A DNA stretch of 6,665 nt, taken from contig CALCXL010000825.1 in NCBI GenBank assembly GCA_937907595.1, positions 1-6,665 of the forward strand, in the 5' to 3' direction. The position numbers were made by a program, and so were the translations under genes. The notes under the pieces were generated by a model that searched no databases, was not told the origin of the DNA, and worked only from the letters and a program-made list of their open reading frames with translations. Below, one piece after another: positions 5,566-6,665 of this stretch. Source of the stretch: an uncultured Pseudomonadota bacterium (lineage in GTDB: Bacteria > Myxococcota_A > UBA796 > UBA9615). Position 1 is the first letter of the stretch; each line of letters starts with the position of its first letter.

Positions 5566-6665
5566 ACCCGGTCCACGGAGATCACGCCCTTGAGGCGCGC
5601 CAGGCTGTTGATCAGCAGGCGCAGCTGCTTCGTGTCGTTGACCGCCACGTCCAGCGTGATGTGCCCGCGATCGGTCTCCGTGGTACGCACGTCGGCCTTC
5701 TGGATGTTCACGTTCATGTTGCCGATGGCCTTGGTCACGTCCGCGAGCAGCATGGGCCGGTTCACGGTGATCACCTGGATCCGAGCCGCGTGCGGCGCGA
5801 CGTAGTCGGCGTCCCACTCCACGTCGACCCGCCGCTCGGGCGGCAGCGACAGGCCCTGGCGGCAGTCGGCGGCGTGGACCGTGATCCCGCGCCCCCGGCT
5901 GACGAAGCCGATGATCGGCTCACCGGGCAGCGCCCGGCAGCACTTCGCGAAGACGACCAGCAGGCCGTCCATGCCGTCGATGCGCACCGGGGATCCCCGC
6001 CGCTTCGCCACCCGCCGGAACAAGCCGGTCAGGGACATCGCCGCGGGATCCTCGTCCGGGGTGTCCTCCTCCGCCCGGCGCCGGGCCTCCTCCAACTTCT
6101 CCTCAGAGACGTAGAAGGGCAGGACCTTCTCCGCGTCGACCCGGCCGTAGCCCACCGACGCAAAGAGCTCGTCGGGGCGCTGGTGCTTGAGGCCGGTCAC
6201 CGCGGCGCGCAGCTCGTCCTTCTTGCGGGCCGCCTTCAGGCTGGTGCCGAACTTGCGCAGCTCCTGATCCAGCAGGTTCCGGCCCATCTCCACGGCCTGC
6301 TCCCGCTCCTCGTTGCGCAGGTGCTGGCGGATCTTGCTGAGGGCGCGGCCGGTGACCGCGAGCTGCAGCCAGTCGCGGCTGGGCTTCTGGTTGCCGCGGG
6401 TGAGGATCTCCACCGTGTCCCCCGAGCGCAGGGGGTAGTTGAGCTTGACCATGCGGCCGTTGATGCGGGCGCCGGTGCAGCGGTTGCCGACCTCGGTGTG
6501 GATCGCGTAGGCGAAGTCCAGGGCCGTCGCGCCCAGGGGGAACCAGCGGATGTCGCCGCGCGGCGTGTAGACGTGCACCTGGTCGGCGTAGAGGTCGACC
6601 TTCAGCACGTCCATGAACTCGCGGCTGTCCTCGATGTCCTCCGCCCACTGCAGGAGCTGCCGGAT
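5553..6665 (-). CDS. rel: RelA/SpoT-family (p)ppGpp synthetase/hydrolase, C-terminal regulatory half, partial
   Basis: Long RSH proteins make and/or degrade the alarmone (p)ppGpp. Only the last 370 residues are visible, and the gene continues past the right edge. The fragment opens with RQLLQWAEDIEDSREF, the link after the synthetase domain. The TGS domain follows (about 30-89), with its conserved histidine in YAIHTEVG (residue 56). Next is the helical part with DWLQLAVTGRALSKIR (98-113). The zinc-finger/CC domain has Cys242, Cys243, His264 and Cys268 in the pattern KCC-x3-PG...H-x2-DC. A C-terminal ACT domain spans roughly 295-368. These elements let long RSH proteins bind ribosomes and regulate activity. 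The catalytic HD and synthetase domains are outside, so whether it is bifunctional (Rel/SpoT-like) or synthetase-only (RelA) cannot be read here. An internal ATG at 6614 is not the start, because homology continues upstream. It converges on the lipoprotein gene 6 nt away. Confidence 0.95.
   Translation of the reverse strand: MRQLLQWAEDIEDSREFMDVLKVDLYADQVHVYTPRGDIRWFPLGATALDFAYAIHTEVGNRCTGARINGRMVKLNYPLRSGDTVEILTRGNQKPSRDWLQLAVTGRALSKIRQHLRNEEREQAVEMGRNLLDQELRKFGTSLKAARKKDELRAAVTGLKHQRPDELFASVGYGRVDAEKVLPFYVSEEKLEEARRRAEEDTPDEDPAAMSLTGLFRRVAKRRGSPVRIDGMDGLLVVFAKCCRALPGEPIIGFVSRGRGITVHAADCRQGLSLPPERRVDVEWDADYVAPHAARIQVITVNRPMLLADVTKAIGNMNVNIQKADVRTTETDRGHITLDVAVNDTKQLRLLINSLARLKGVISVDRVRSA

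Noticed and set aside
1..6665. CRISPR array, tRNA or rRNA genes, transposase, phage or toxin-antitoxin genes.
   Set aside because: No regularly spaced repeats, cloverleaf-like sequence, terminal inverted repeats or related protein motifs were seen on either strand, and nearly all bases belong to the recognised genes.

Overview
This is a very GC-rich window (roughly 70% by eye, with strong G/C preference at third codon positions). It is densely packed and reads as ordinary bacterial chromosome. The RelA/SpoT protein type, the apparent FGE-like protein, a proline/alanine-rich lipoprotein and possible leaderless starts with a TANNNT box just before the ATG all fit a Myxococcota or other deltaproteobacterial-type genome. 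That placement is an inference, because no rRNA or other taxonomic marker is present. I see no tRNA, rRNA, insertion sequence, CRISPR array, prophage gene or origin.

Layout from left to right. (1) Positions 2-130 (+) hold the C-terminal 42 residues of a protein that looks like a formylglycine-generating-enzyme (FGE/SUMF1) family member. (2) Positions 131-199 form a convergent intergenic gap with a 13-bp GC-rich hairpin, the probable terminator. (3) Positions 200-1018 (-) encode an alpha/beta hydrolase of the lipase/PGAP1 type with a complete Ser-Asp-His triad. (4) Positions 1019-1120 are a divergent promoter region. (5) Positions 1121-4265 (+) are a three-gene translationally coupled unit: purM, purN and a phytoene-desaturase-like flavoprotein homologue. 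Both junctions are 4-nt ATGA stop/start overlaps. (6) Positions 4278-5546 (+) encode an outer-membrane-type lipoprotein of unknown function with two acidic DxDGDG loops. It follows the previous gene by 12 nt but seems to have its own -10 box placed for a leaderless start. (7) Positions 5553-6665 (-) hold the C-terminal 370 residues of a long RelA/SpoT-type (p)ppGpp synthetase/hydrolase, running off the right edge and convergent with the lipoprotein.

Functionally, purM and purN catalyse the cyclisation and the first formyl-transfer steps of de novo IMP synthesis, and their pairing is common. The unusual member is the third gene. It has the length and overall architecture of a CrtI/amine-oxidase-like FAD enzyme, but all three glycines of the dinucleotide-binding GxGxxG motif and the C-terminal GD aspartate are replaced. 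It may be a flavin-free relative tied to the purine operon, and it is the most interesting item here. The rest of the window is housekeeping or hypothetical, and I found no convincing new multi-gene system.
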